Assembly (NCBI GenBank): GCA_900555875.1
Contig: USNB01000005.1
Coordinates: forward strand, 1-19,604
From: an uncultured Eubacteriales bacterium
Lineage (GTDB): Bacteria > Bacillota > Clostridia > Christensenellales > Pumilibacteraceae
Length of the DNA: 19,604 nucleotides
Direction of reading: 5' to 3'
How positions within the stretch are numbered: position 1 is the first letter of the stretch; each line of letters opens with the position of its first letter. Under the pieces are notes generated by a model. The model was not told the origin of the DNA. It saw nothing but the letters and a program-made list of their open reading frames with translations, and made no database searches. Shown here piece by piece: positions 1 through 6,434 of this stretch. The position numbers and the translations under genes are program-made.

Positions 1-1
1 G

Positions 2-1093
2 TCATAAAAATACATTCCCCGCAGCCATGAGTATGAGTACGAAAACAAAATACAGAAATCCGGCACCGAACATAACGCCGCCTGTCAGGCTCACGGTATC
101 TCCCATGCCGCTCAACATATCGCTCATACGCTTATCTCCAAGCGGTTCGACTATCGCAGACGCAAGCCTCAGGCAAAGGGACAGCACCGCTATCTGAATG
201 ACAGCAGGAAGGACCGTAAGAAGCAGCAACACGAGCGCAGTGTATCCGAGCGCGTTCTTGATCGCTATACCTCCGGACACGATAAGGTTAAATCCCTCGG
301 ACATGTATCCGCCTATAACAGGAACATATTTTCCTATGGCGAATTTAGCTCCGCGCACGCCGAGATTATCCAATGCGGACGTGGTTATACCGAGTATGCT
401 CATGACGGCCGTGATAAGAAAGAAACCCGTACCGAACAGCCACTTTACGGAGCTTCTCATAAATGCCGAGGTCTTCTCCATCCCGCTCCCGCCCGATATG
501 TTCCCTATCACGCCGAAGACAAAAGCGGCGATCAGCATCGGCACGAGCACGGACGATATCAGGTTGAACATACCGCTCGTTATAACGGCGACGGTCGGAC
601 TGAATACCGCGGCGGTATTCGTGCCGCCTACCCCTGCCATAATCGTAAGGATCAGCGGCGTAAGAACGTTGATCTGCGTCGCAAGCGAACCGAGAGTTTC
701 CGCGCACATCGCAAACATAGCGGTGATCGTCGTGCCGGCGACGGCAATGACGCAGCCGAGACAGGCAAAATGCACCGCCTTTCCCACGCTTTCGGAATGT
801 TTCCCTTCACTTATCGCTCCGACCGCAGAATATACTATCGATATACCGCATATCACGGCAAGAAGAGCAACGAGCGCAGACAGACTGCTGCCCGCGAGGC
901 TGAGGACGAAAGACATCAATCCGGAAAAATCCAATCCGAGTTCGCCCGTCAGCACGCCGCGCAATACGGAAAGAAAATTTCTGCCCCCGAACAAAGAGTA
1001 CTGAGCATCGGTCAGCCCGCTCAGCAATCCGTTAAGTATGTCTTCGTCAAGCGAACCGAGCAGATCCTCGGTAAAATCCCCGTACTCCGCCAT
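2..1093 (-). CDS. spoIIIAE: Stage III sporulation protein AE (SpoIIIAE)
   Basis: Multi-pass membrane component of the SpoIIIA-SpoIIQ channel that joins mother cell and forespore during engulfment. The 363-residue product is recognised by its long run of hydrophobic segments (from about residue 60 to the C-terminus, with a Gly/Ala/Ser-rich middle) and by its position as the fifth gene of the spoIIIA set. A TTG-ATG pair opens the frame; I chose the ATG at 1091-1093 because AGGAG lies 8 nt upstream. The stop is at 2-4, so the gene is complete but touches the window edge. Family members are usually nearer 400 residues and begin with a signal peptide. Here the first 40 residues are acidic and polar (MAEYGDFTEDLLG...), so the signal peptide seems to be missing. 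spoIIIAF would follow beyond position 1. Confidence 0.93.
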   Translation of the reverse strand: MAEYGDFTEDLLGSLDEDILNGLLSGLTDAQYSLFGGRNFLSVLRGVLTGELGLDFSGLMSFVLSLAGSSLSALVALLAVICGISIVYSAVGAISEGKHSESVGKAVHFACLGCVIAVAGTTITAMFAMCAETLGSLATQINVLTPLILTIMAGVGGTNTAAVFSPTVAVITSGMFNLISSVLVPMLIAAFVFGVIGNISGGSGMEKTSAFMRSSVKWLFGTGFFLITAVMSILGITTSALDNLGVRGAKFAIGKYVPVIGGYMSEGFNLIVSGGIAIKNALGYTALVLLLLTVLPAVIQIAVLSLCLRLASAIVEPLGDKRMSDMLSGMGDTVSLTGGVMFGAGFLYFVFVLILMAAGNVFL

Positions 1094-1124
1094 CAATAAC
1101 GCTCCTGTTTTCTTTCGGTACCGA

Positions 1125-1514
1125 TCACGAGCCGGAAAGGAGACCTATGACTACATCCGTCAGTTCGGCGAGCACGGGTATCGTCATGCAAAGTATCACT
1201 ATTTTTCCGGCAAGAGACAGGCTGCCCGACAGCGACGGCATCTTCGCCTCTTCCGCAGCGCCGCATGCGAATTCGATGATATACCCCGCGCCCGCGATCT
1301 TCATGAGATAAACTATCAGATCTCCGCCCACTCCGGTTTTTTCTGCAAGCTCGGTCAGCATCGCGGTAAGATCGGTGATGCCGTCGATGACCGCGATGAG
1401 TACTGCGGCGCCTCCCGCTATCCCCAACGCCACGGCGATATCCGGACGTTCATGCCGCACCGTCATGGCAGACATTACCGCTATCAGCGCGATCGCGGCG
1501 ATCTTGAGCACCAT
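1125..1514 (-). CDS. spoIIIAD: Stage III sporulation protein AD (SpoIIIAD)
   Basis: Small integral membrane protein of the SpoIIIA channel complex in the mother-cell membrane. The 129-residue product matches the family's usual size (about 130) and has about four hydrophobic helices: residues 3-18, 27-46, 65-85 and 103-127. It carries the typical SpoIIIAD feature of a polar loop between helices 2 and 3 (TAMLTELAEKTGVGGD). The ATG start lies 1 bp after the spoIIIAC stop, so it is translated as part of the same mRNA. Recognition rests on the sequence pattern plus gene order AC-AD-AE. Confidence 0.93.
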   Translation of the reverse strand: MVLKIAAIALIAVMSAMTVRHERPDIAVALGIAGGAAVLIAVIDGITDLTAMLTELAEKTGVGGDLIVYLMKIAGAGYIIEFACGAAEEAKMPSLSGSLSLAGKIVILCMTIPVLAELTDVVIGLLSGS

Positions 1515-1515
1515 G

Positions 1516-1713
1516 TCAGAACGCTCCGAACGCCGACTGCAACGCTGAAAACAGCTGAGTCAGCATGTCGATAACGAGCAGCAGCACGATAACGAGTCCC
1601 ACGAGCGTGACCAGCGTCGCGATCTCGTCCTTGTCCGACTTTTTGAGTATCGTACTTACCATTGCCGTGATCAATCCGACGGCGGCTATCCTGAAAATTA
1701 TATCTATACTCAT
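1516..1713 (-). CDS. spoIIIAC: Stage III sporulation protein AC (SpoIIIAC)
   Basis: Sixty-five-residue membrane protein of the SpoIIIA channel, the normal size for SpoIIIAC. It has two hydrophobic helices (about residues 4-21 and 32-52) joined by a charged turn with KKSDKDE, which is the family signature, followed by a short amphipathic tail. SpoIIIAC and SpoIIIAD are related to each other, and the two genes are adjacent here as expected. The ATG is 3 bp downstream of the spoIIIAB stop, and only a weak GGTGA-type ribosome site is visible, so translation is probably coupled to the gene upstream. Confidence 0.94.
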   Translation of the reverse strand: MSIDIIFRIAAVGLITAMVSTILKKSDKDEIATLVTLVGLVIVLLLVIDMLTQLFSALQSAFGAF

Positions 1714-1716
1714 AAT

Positions 1717-2199
1717 TCACCAACACAGCACGGCAACGAGCAGACCTGCCAGAAAACCGAGTTTGACTGCGGCCTTGCCGGATCGGGCATAACTCTCGGC
1801 CGCCCGTCTGCCGTATTCAGCCAGCCTGCGCCTGTAATTTTCCACGGCATTCCTTTCCCCTGTCGCAGGACGCGTGCCAAGGCCGAAAAGAACTTCTCCC
1901 ACCAGCCGTCTTTCTTCCTTCGTCAATGCGCCGGAAGGCAATTCTGCACTCCTCCCGGCGGAGATCGCGGCAGAGCATTCGTCAAGCTGCCTCCGAAGCA
2001 ACGACGTCCGCGCTCCGTAACTCTTCATTATATCCGGGACAGTATCCATCGTAAAAGACAGCGAATCGGAAAACACGCGCAGAAAATCATCCAGATCTCC
2101 GAAATATTCCGCTCGTCTCTTCATGCGCATACATATCGCAAATCCTATAAGCGCACCCGCGCACCCGAGGCATACGGCAACGAGCAGCTTGTCCGTCAC
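1717..2199 (-). CDS. spoIIIAB: Stage III sporulation protein AB (SpoIIIAB)
   Basis: Membrane protein of the SpoIIIA complex, 160 residues against about 170 in Bacillus. It has an N-terminal membrane segment (about 5-23) followed by basic RMKRR, a long helical soluble domain (about 30-140), and a second hydrophobic segment at the very C-terminus (KLGFLAGLLVAVLCW). The fold is shared with type II secretion GspF-like proteins, and the partner is the SpoIIIAA ATPase encoded just upstream. The start is GTG at 2197-2199, overlapping the spoIIIAA TGA as GTGA, with GGAAGG a few bases upstream. This favours translational coupling of the ATPase and its membrane partner. Confidence 0.92.
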   Translation of the reverse strand: MTDKLLVAVCLGCAGALIGFAICMRMKRRAEYFGDLDDFLRVFSDSLSFTMDTVPDIMKSYGARTSLLRRQLDECSAAISAGRSAELPSGALTKEERRLVGEVLFGLGTRPATGERNAVENYRRRLAEYGRRAAESYARSGKAAVKLGFLAGLLVAVLCW

Positions 2200-3098
2200 C
2201 GGATGTCCTTCCCTTCGTACATTTTTGCCTCCAGCACATCCCCGGCGCGGTAAAGAAAATAATATTTATCCACGGCATCTGCAAGCGCGGAACACAGACG
2301 ACGTTTGCGAAACATTTCCGGCGAAGACGAATGCGCCGACGCAACGACCGTTATACCGCAGCCTACCGCCTCCTTGACTATTTCCGCGTCGTCGCCGAAC
2401 AATTCATCCGTAACGATGACGTCAGGTCTGGAAGAGCGGAGCGCACACTCGAAAGCGTGACGTTTCGTACTTCCCGTTATAACGTCCGTCCTTTTACCTA
2501 CATCCATTCCCGGCATTCCGCGATGGCAACAGGCTATCTCCGCTCTTTCGTCGACAATGAGCACGTCGTACCCTCCTTCGTCGGAAAATCGCCGGGCAAG
2601 ATCCCTCAGTACGGTGGTTTTGCCGCCTCCTGGCGGCGCAAGTATCAGAATATTCTCGAGTTTACCTACTATTTCAGACATAATACACCGCGAAATTCCA
2701 AAAATTTCATGCGGTATTCTTATATTCACTGAAGAATAATTCTTTACGGCAAGTATTTTTCCGCCGTCGGAAACCACTTCTCCGCATATGCCAAGCCTCA
2801 CCCCGCCAAAAAGAGTCATGTATCCCCTGTTGATGTCGTCATTATACGCATAGACGGAATGCTCCGCCGCGCCGAGAACGGAGGATCGCACGTCTTCGGC
2901 AGAGCACATAACAGCCTGCCGGTCGTCATCGGAAAGACCGGAACGCGTCAAGAAGTACTCCCTGCCGTTATATCGTACAGTTACAGGCTTTCCGGCGCGC
3001 AGACGTATTTCCCACAATTTATCCATATCGAGGTTTTCATCTACGGAAGCGTATACGCCTGTCGGCAATATTGATCTTATAGACCGAAGCTCAAGCAT
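2196..3098 (-). CDS. spoIIIAA: Stage III sporulation protein AA (SpoIIIAA), secretion-type ATPase
   Basis: Cytosolic ATPase of the mother cell that powers or assembles the SpoIIIA-SpoIIQ channel; related to type II/IV secretion ATPases. The 300-residue product has a Walker A motif APPGGGKTT at about 154-162, an acidic block VDERAEIA at 182-189 and a Walker B-like VIVTDE at 227-232. The N-terminal EIRLRAGKPV (30-39) is also typical of the family, and length matches Bacillus (about 307). It is the first gene of the operon. The start at 3096-3098 has no clear Shine-Dalgarno sequence (upstream reads ATATAATGCGGT). Its promoter should lie in the 77 bp shared with the divergent amidase-like gene, but I could not find a convincing SigE-type site there. 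Confidence 0.95.
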   Translation of the reverse strand: MLELRSIRSILPTGVYASVDENLDMDKLWEIRLRAGKPVTVRYNGREYFLTRSGLSDDDRQAVMCSAEDVRSSVLGAAEHSVYAYNDDINRGYMTLFGGVRLGICGEVVSDGGKILAVKNYSSVNIRIPHEIFGISRCIMSEIVGKLENILILAPPGGGKTTVLRDLARRFSDEGGYDVLIVDERAEIACCHRGMPGMDVGKRTDVITGSTKRHAFECALRSSRPDVIVTDELFGDDAEIVKEAVGCGITVVASAHSSSPEMFRKRRLCSALADAVDKYYFLYRAGDVLEAKMYEGKDIR

Positions 3099-3147
3099 AC
3101 CGCATTATATTTCCCGCGATCCCCCGCTATGATAACTTCGGAACACA

Positions 3148-3161
3148 TCGACAACCGTCGA
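3148..3161. promoter_or_regulatory. Short inverted repeat in the spoIIIAA/amidase divergent gap
   Basis: The 77-bp gap between the divergent spoIIIAA and amidase-like genes contains TCGAC-aacc-GTCGA, a perfect 5-bp inverted repeat with a 4-nt spacer. It sits where promoters for both genes would have to lie, so it could be an operator. Arms this short also arise by chance, and no regulator is encoded nearby. Neither a SigE nor a SigG-type promoter could be placed with confidence. Confidence 0.25.
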
Positions 3162-3175
3162 CATAAATAGTGACT

Positions 3176-4234
3176 ATGAACGCATCGAAATATCTTATCG
3201 GAGTAAACGACGAACACGGGATTGATCCGCCGACAAACGGTAAGCGCACGCCCGTAATGCCGTATCTCGACCGCAGCATTTACGAAAACGAATTCAATCG
3301 CCCGGCAAAAATAATGTGCGCCATCGCATTGCTTCGCAGCGGATTCCGCACTTTCGACCTGCATCCCGAAGTAACCGATACTTCGGTTTCATCAAGAGTG
3401 CGGCGCGCCAATTATTCCGGAATAAACCTTCTTATCACATTTGCATACAATGCGTTCGGCAGCGGACGGAATTTCAATTCCGCGGCAGGAATGTTTACCT
3501 ATTATTCGGCGCAGACAAGATACGCCGCAGCATCAAAAGAACTGTCCGAAGATGTGTTCGGAAGTATCGCGGACGATTCGCTCCAGACTAACGGCCGGGA
3601 AGTATCCACGCTCACCGATATCGGAGTACTCGGTTCCGTGTTTTGCCCGTCCACATTAGTGGAAGCAGGCTTCATGACAAATCTGCGAGAAGCAAGATTG
3701 ATGCTCGATCCCGACTGGCAAAAATCGATAGGATACGCCGCAGCATCCGGAATATGCGAATTCACGGACAGCGAGTACGCCGACGAAGGCGATCCGTCGG
3801 CATACCCGATCATTCGCAGCGGAGACGAGGGCGCGTATGTAAAGATAGCTCAATATTACCTGACACTGCACGGCTTTCCCGCCGATCCGGACGGGATATT
3901 CGGAGGCGATACGCGCGTGGCAGCGGAGGAATTCCAGCGCATCAACGGGCTGTCTGCGGACGGCGTCATAGGCAGCCGAACATGGACAAAACTCGTCCTG
4001 CCCTCACCCTCGGCATATGTGCTGCGCAGCGGAAGCTCAGGAAGCGCAGTGTCGTACATGCAATACAAGCTGCTCAGCAAGCTGTATCCGCTCACTCCGG
4101 ACGGAATATTCGGCAGCGAAACGGAAAATGCACTGAAGCTGTTCCAGGCCGAATCCGGGCTCGAACCGGACGGTATCGCAGATCCGCTGACATTTTCGAC
4201 ATTGTCCGGTCTCACCTCGCCAAGAGATCCGTGA
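3176..4234 (+). CDS. Amidase_3-like N-acetylmuramoyl-L-alanine amidase with two peptidoglycan-binding domains, zinc site incomplete
   Basis: Predicted cell-wall hydrolase-family protein (352 residues). An Amidase_3-type domain spans about residues 5-190, followed by two PG_binding_1 repeats (about 213-275 and 283-345), each with a DGIFG motif and a matching FQ...G...DG turn. Zinc-site elements seen: H14 (in DEHG), E37 (ENEFNR) and the catalytic-type glutamate E163 in LVEAGFMTN. The third ligand, normally His in an SIHANA-type motif, aligns with Ala90 in LLITFAYNAFG, so hydrolysis may be lost or altered. There is no signal peptide, as in sporulation amidases such as CwlC and in phage endolysins. 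An in-frame GTG at 3170 is an alternative start; neither start has a visible ribosome site. It is divergent from spoIIIAA, suggesting but not proving a role in sporulation or mother-cell lysis. Confidence 0.85.
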   Translation: MNASKYLIGVNDEHGIDPPTNGKRTPVMPYLDRSIYENEFNRPAKIMCAIALLRSGFRTFDLHPEVTDTSVSSRVRRANYSGINLLITFAYNAFGSGRNFNSAAGMFTYYSAQTRYAAASKELSEDVFGSIADDSLQTNGREVSTLTDIGVLGSVFCPSTLVEAGFMTNLREARLMLDPDWQKSIGYAAASGICEFTDSEYADEGDPSAYPIIRSGDEGAYVKIAQYYLTLHGFPADPDGIFGGDTRVAAEEFQRINGLSADGVIGSRTWTKLVLPSPSAYVLRSGSSGSAVSYMQYKLLSKLYPLTPDGIFGSETENALKLFQAESGLEPDGIADPLTFSTLSGLTSPRDP

Positions 4235-4273
4235 TCTCCGAAGACTGAGCCTGCCGCAAATCATAAAAATCGG

Positions 4274-4302
4274 TTGACAAATCCTGATCCTCGGCATATA
4301 AC
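4274..4302 (+). promoter_or_regulatory. SigA-type promoter of the flavodoxin gene
   Basis: A perfect -35 box TTGACA (4274-4279), a 17-bp spacer and the -10 box TATAAC (4297-4302, 5 of 6 to consensus). Transcription should start near 4308-4310, about 40 nt before the flavodoxin ATG. This makes the flavodoxin an independent, probably well-expressed unit and not an extension of the amidase-like gene upstream. Confidence 0.85.
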
Positions 4303-4309
4303 AAAAAGG

Positions 4310-4331
4310 AAAAGCGTCTCCAAACGCTTTT
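4310..4331 (+). promoter_or_regulatory. 5' end stem-loop in flavodoxin leader
   Basis: AAAAGCGT (4310-4317) and ACGCTTTT (4324-4331) form a perfect 8-bp stem with a 6-nt loop. It begins at the predicted transcription start of the promoter at 4274-4302 and ends 2 nt before the AAGGAGG ribosome site (4334-4340). Stem-loops at the extreme 5' end are known to protect mRNAs from decay. A terminator role is unlikely because no U tract follows. Confidence 0.5.
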
Positions 4332-4349
4332 ACAAGGAGGTAATATCGA

Positions 4350-4814
4350 ATGAAAAAGCTTGTCGCCTATTTTTCATGCAGCGGCACTACCAGACGCGCA
4401 GCCGAAAAACTTGCAGACGCAGCAAAAGCGGATCTGTGCGAGATCTCGCCGGCAGTACCTTACACGAGTGCGGATCTCGACTGGACGGATAAAAAAAGCC
4501 GCAGCTCGATAGAATGTAACGATCCGAAATCCCGCCCCGTAATAGCAAACATACCGGATGTCGCAGGCTACGACATCATATTTATAGGCTTCCCCATTTG
4601 GTGGTACAAGGAACCGAACATCATCGACACTTTCCTCGAGTCCGCCGACTTTTCGGGAAAGACCGTCATCCCGTTCGCGACGTCCGGCGGAAGCGGTATG
4701 GGAAAAACGGCGGAGCACATGCGCTCCGTCTGTCCGAAAGCGGACGTCAAAAACGGCTTTATGCTCAATGACGCGTCCGCTTCGCACATAGAAAAAGAAC
4801 TCTCAAAGCTCTGA
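4350..4814 (+). CDS. Flavodoxin
   Basis: Small FMN-binding electron-transfer protein, 154 residues, cytosolic. The N-terminal phosphate-binding loop is clear (KKLVAYFSCSGTTRRAA, with SxSGTT-like residues at about 9-14). The flavin-flanking elements follow: DIIFIGFPIWWYKEPNIIDTF at about 74-94 with the aromatic WW next to the isoalloxazine site, and TSGGSGMGKT at about 111-120. This pattern fits the Flavodoxin_4 subgroup often annotated as a flavodoxin or NADPH-dependent oxidoreductase partner. The start is fixed by AAGGAGG 9 nt upstream of the ATG. It has its own promoter and terminator. The electron donor and acceptor cannot be told from the neighbourhood; none of the nearby genes is an obvious redox partner. 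Confidence 0.92.
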   Translation: MKKLVAYFSCSGTTRRAAEKLADAAKADLCEISPAVPYTSADLDWTDKKSRSSIECNDPKSRPVIANIPDVAGYDIIFIGFPIWWYKEPNIIDTFLESADFSGKTVIPFATSGGSGMGKTAEHMRSVCPKADVKNGFMLNDASASHIEKELSKL

Positions 4815-4852
4815 ATCTCAGAAAGCGACATCATGCCGCCGAAAAAAGATCA

Positions 4853-4886
4853 TCGCCCGCGAAGACATTTCGCGGGCGAATTTTTT
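4853..4886 (+). terminator. Intrinsic terminator after flavodoxin, between convergent genes
   Basis: TCGCCCGCGAA (4853-4863) pairs perfectly over 11 bp with TTCGCGGGCGA (4869-4879) around a 5-nt loop, followed by ATTTTTT (4880-4886). It ends the flavodoxin transcript. On the opposite strand the hairpin is followed after 5 nt by a T run (complement of 4842-4847), so it may also weakly terminate the convergent acetyltransferase gene that stops at 4910. Confidence 0.92.
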
Positions 4887-4909
4887 GAATGCATCGCTTA
4901 CGGCATCGG

Positions 4910-5530
4910 CTATTCCAGAGCCTCGCGCAACAGATCCGCAAACATACCCACATGCAGCCCGTCCACAAACGAATGATGGACCTGTACAGAAAACGGAAGC
5001 AGCATTTTTCCGCCCGCCTCATAATACTTTCCCCAATCGAAAAGCGGCGTCGCAGCATCCTTCTTACCTGATATCGTATGAGAAATATGACGATAAGTTA
5101 TCCACGGCATCGGAGAAAATTGGAAAATATCGTTTCCCATGGGTCCGGTAAAATAGTCGGTCTGATTCTCCGCAGCAGATCTCGCGCACCCACAATATTC
5201 GCGTATATCACCGAAAAACGGCACACGCACTACTTTAAAGAGTCCCGTATCTCTGTTGAGATACGTAAAAGCCGTGTCCGCCTTTTCAAACAATACCACA
5301 TCTCCGTCATAAAAGCGATACCTGAACTCTTTTATACCGTTCGCACAACGAGCGACGGTGTATATCATAGCAAAAGTAAACGGCAGTTTTTCTCTCTTTA
5401 TACGCCTATAAAAACCGGTTATATCGACGTCGAACGTCACGCAGAAACACGGCTCGATATAATCGCGAAAAACGGCGCAATGCACCGCACGTTCCCAATT
5501 CTTAAGATCTACGATCCGATAATCGTTCAT
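4910..5530 (-). CDS. CatA-like chloramphenicol acetyltransferase family protein
   Basis: Acetyl-CoA-dependent O-acetyltransferase of the chloramphenicol acetyltransferase fold (206 residues; classical CATs are about 215-220). The diagnostic active-site motif is VHHSFVDGLH at about 184-193, with catalytic His186 and structural Asp190. The FSPMPWIT stretch (138-145) matches the SxxPW region lining the acceptor pocket. The start was chosen at the ATG 5528-5530 because GGGAGAA lies 5 nt upstream; an earlier in-frame start at 5554 has no ribosome site. CAT-family enzymes include true resistance proteins and many CatA-like enzymes of unknown acceptor, so resistance cannot be claimed. No convincing promoter was found, and no translation-attenuation leader of the cat-86 type is evident. 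Confidence 0.88.
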   Translation of the reverse strand: MNDYRIVDLKNWERAVHCAVFRDYIEPCFCVTFDVDITGFYRRIKREKLPFTFAMIYTVARCANGIKEFRYRFYDGDVVLFEKADTAFTYLNRDTGLFKVVRVPFFGDIREYCGCARSAAENQTDYFTGPMGNDIFQFSPMPWITYRHISHTISGKKDAATPLFDWGKYYEAGGKMLLPFSVQVHHSFVDGLHVGMFADLLREALE

Positions 5531-5721
5531 AACATTTCTCCCGTATAACAACATTTACCGATATAAAACAAATGGATCACGCGTATACAGCCGATCGCAG
5601 GCTCCCACGGACGACGAAAAACCGTGCAACCGCAGATCCGACAGACGTTCCCGCCGCGCAAGCGAACATTCCCCATCGCCGGGTCTAAAAAAAGATCAAC
5701 GTCTCAGCCGCCCATATAAAA

Positions 5722-5765
5722 GCAATGGCACAAGACTATGTGCAGCCCAAGCCATGCAGTCTTGC
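5722..5765 (-). other. Interleaved inverted repeats, pseudoknot-like element
   Basis: Read on the minus strand, the order is CAAGACT - ATGGC - AGTCTTG - GCCAT. The first and third arms pair over 7 bp (plus-strand 5758-5764 with 5731-5737), and the second and fourth pair over 5 bp (5751-5755 with 5725-5729). The arms interleave, which is the topology of an H-type pseudoknot; alternatively the two stems are mutually exclusive. A competing GCACA/TGTGC hairpin overlaps it. It lies about 190 bp upstream of the CAT-like start and on the same strand. Function unknown. Confidence 0.35.
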
Positions 5766-5884
5766 GGAACATCATATCTCGCACGCATTTGTCAGCCGCG
5801 AATTCAAAACAAAATCACAGATCTGCGCATGTCGCCTGACCTTATCATCCAACTTTTGCTGCATTAAAGGGTCGGTTTATCAGC

Positions 5885-5897
5885 TATGTCAGACATA
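5885..5897. repeat. 13-bp palindrome after the DUF3795 gene stop
   Basis: TATGTCAGACATA is a perfect palindrome with 6-bp arms around a central A, directly abutting the stop codon of the DUF3795 gene. With no loop it is a poor RNA hairpin, so a DNA-binding site is the more natural reading. It is short enough to be chance. Confidence 0.3.
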
Positions 5898-6434
5898 TTA
5901 CTCGCGTTTATCCCCTTTTAATCTACTAACCATCGCTTTCAAATTGGCTGCATTCTGCTCGTCGGAGATCGTGGGGTCTTTCACGAACTTTTCGCACGGC
6001 AGTTTATCGCAATCGCCGCATGTATCGAATCCGCGGACCGACCTACAGCAGGAATATACGGGACACACATCGCCGCCTGCATATTTCAGCCAATACACCT
6101 TCCCTTTTATTTTGCGGCAACCCGCACACTCGGACGGAAAACGAGCGCAATCCGAACACACAGCGCCGCAGGGCGAAGGCATAACATATTCGTCCTTCCA
6201 ATACCACCAAGGGCATTTCGAAGGAACCGGATCGTCGGCATTGACCCAATACACGACGGCTCTGTACAAATAGAGCTGACATCTGTCTATCGTCGTGCCG
6301 CGCAAAGCGCACTCCTCGGAGTACAACTCTTCCGCGGTCTTGCCTTTCAGCGACTCCATGGTCTTATACCCCATCGCGATCAGATCGCGCTCCGTCGCTG
6401 CGCCAACGTTAGGTATATTCCTGAGTTCGCTCAT
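5898..6434 (-). CDS. Helix-hairpin-helix (Cdd1-like) plus Cys-rich DUF3795 protein
   Basis: A 178-residue two-part protein. Residues 1-80 resemble the Cdd1 'pathogenicity locus' helix-hairpin-helix domain: LRNIPNVGAATERDLIAMGY, then KTMESLKGKTAEELY and a C...DRC.LY.YRAVVYW block. Residues 89-157 resemble DUF3795, with many cysteines in pairs (CGAVCSDC, CAGC, CPVYSCC, CGDCDKLPC) that suggest a zinc or iron-sulfur site. The start at 6432-6434 overlaps the stop of the upstream HD gene as ATGA, indicating translational coupling; GGGG lies about 12 nt upstream. Longer in-frame starts would run deep into that gene and are unlikely. The fold suggests nucleic-acid binding, but the function is unknown. 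Confidence 0.85.
   Translation of the reverse strand: MSELRNIPNVGAATERDLIAMGYKTMESLKGKTAEELYSEECALRGTTIDRCQLYLYRAVVYWVNADDPVPSKCPWWYWKDEYVMPSPCGAVCSDCARFPSECAGCRKIKGKVYWLKYAGGDVCPVYSCCRSVRGFDTCGDCDKLPCEKFVKDPTISDEQNAANLKAMVSRLKGDKRE

Larger units (their letters stand above)
5531..5897. other. Noncoding gap between the CAT-like gene and the DUF3795 gene
   Basis: There are 367 bp without a supportable gene. Open frames here lack ribosome sites and recognisable protein sequence. The gap holds two structures annotated separately: interleaved inverted repeats at 5722-5765 and a palindrome at 5885-5897. It also has a run of seven T on the minus strand (complement of 5687-5693) with no strong GC hairpin in front of it. 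I see no tRNA, no transposon ends and no clear promoter for the CAT-like gene, although its promoter is expected here. Confidence 0.6.

Noticed and set aside
3099..3175. SigE promoter for spoIIIAA or SigG promoter for the amidase-like gene
   Set aside because: CATA-like -10 fragments occur, but none has a correctly spaced -35 partner; not strong enough to list.
4910..5530. Claim of chloramphenicol resistance
   Set aside because: The catalytic motif shows family membership, but many CatA-like proteins have other or unknown acceptors.
5531..5575. Possible promoter TTGTTT with TATACG or TTATAC just before the CAT-like gene
   Set aside because: The -10 match is poor and would place the transcription start inside the ribosome site that sets the start codon.
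5687..5765. Tiny minus-strand open frames (about 20 codons) upstream of the CAT-like gene as an antibiotic-sensing leader peptide
   Set aside because: No ribosome site, about 130 bp or more from the CAT-like start, and no hairpin that sequesters its ribosome site.
5725..6273. 182-codon plus-strand open frame starting in the noncoding gap
   Set aside because: Most of it is antisense to the DUF3795 gene and the first 58 codons match nothing I recognise; no ribosome site.
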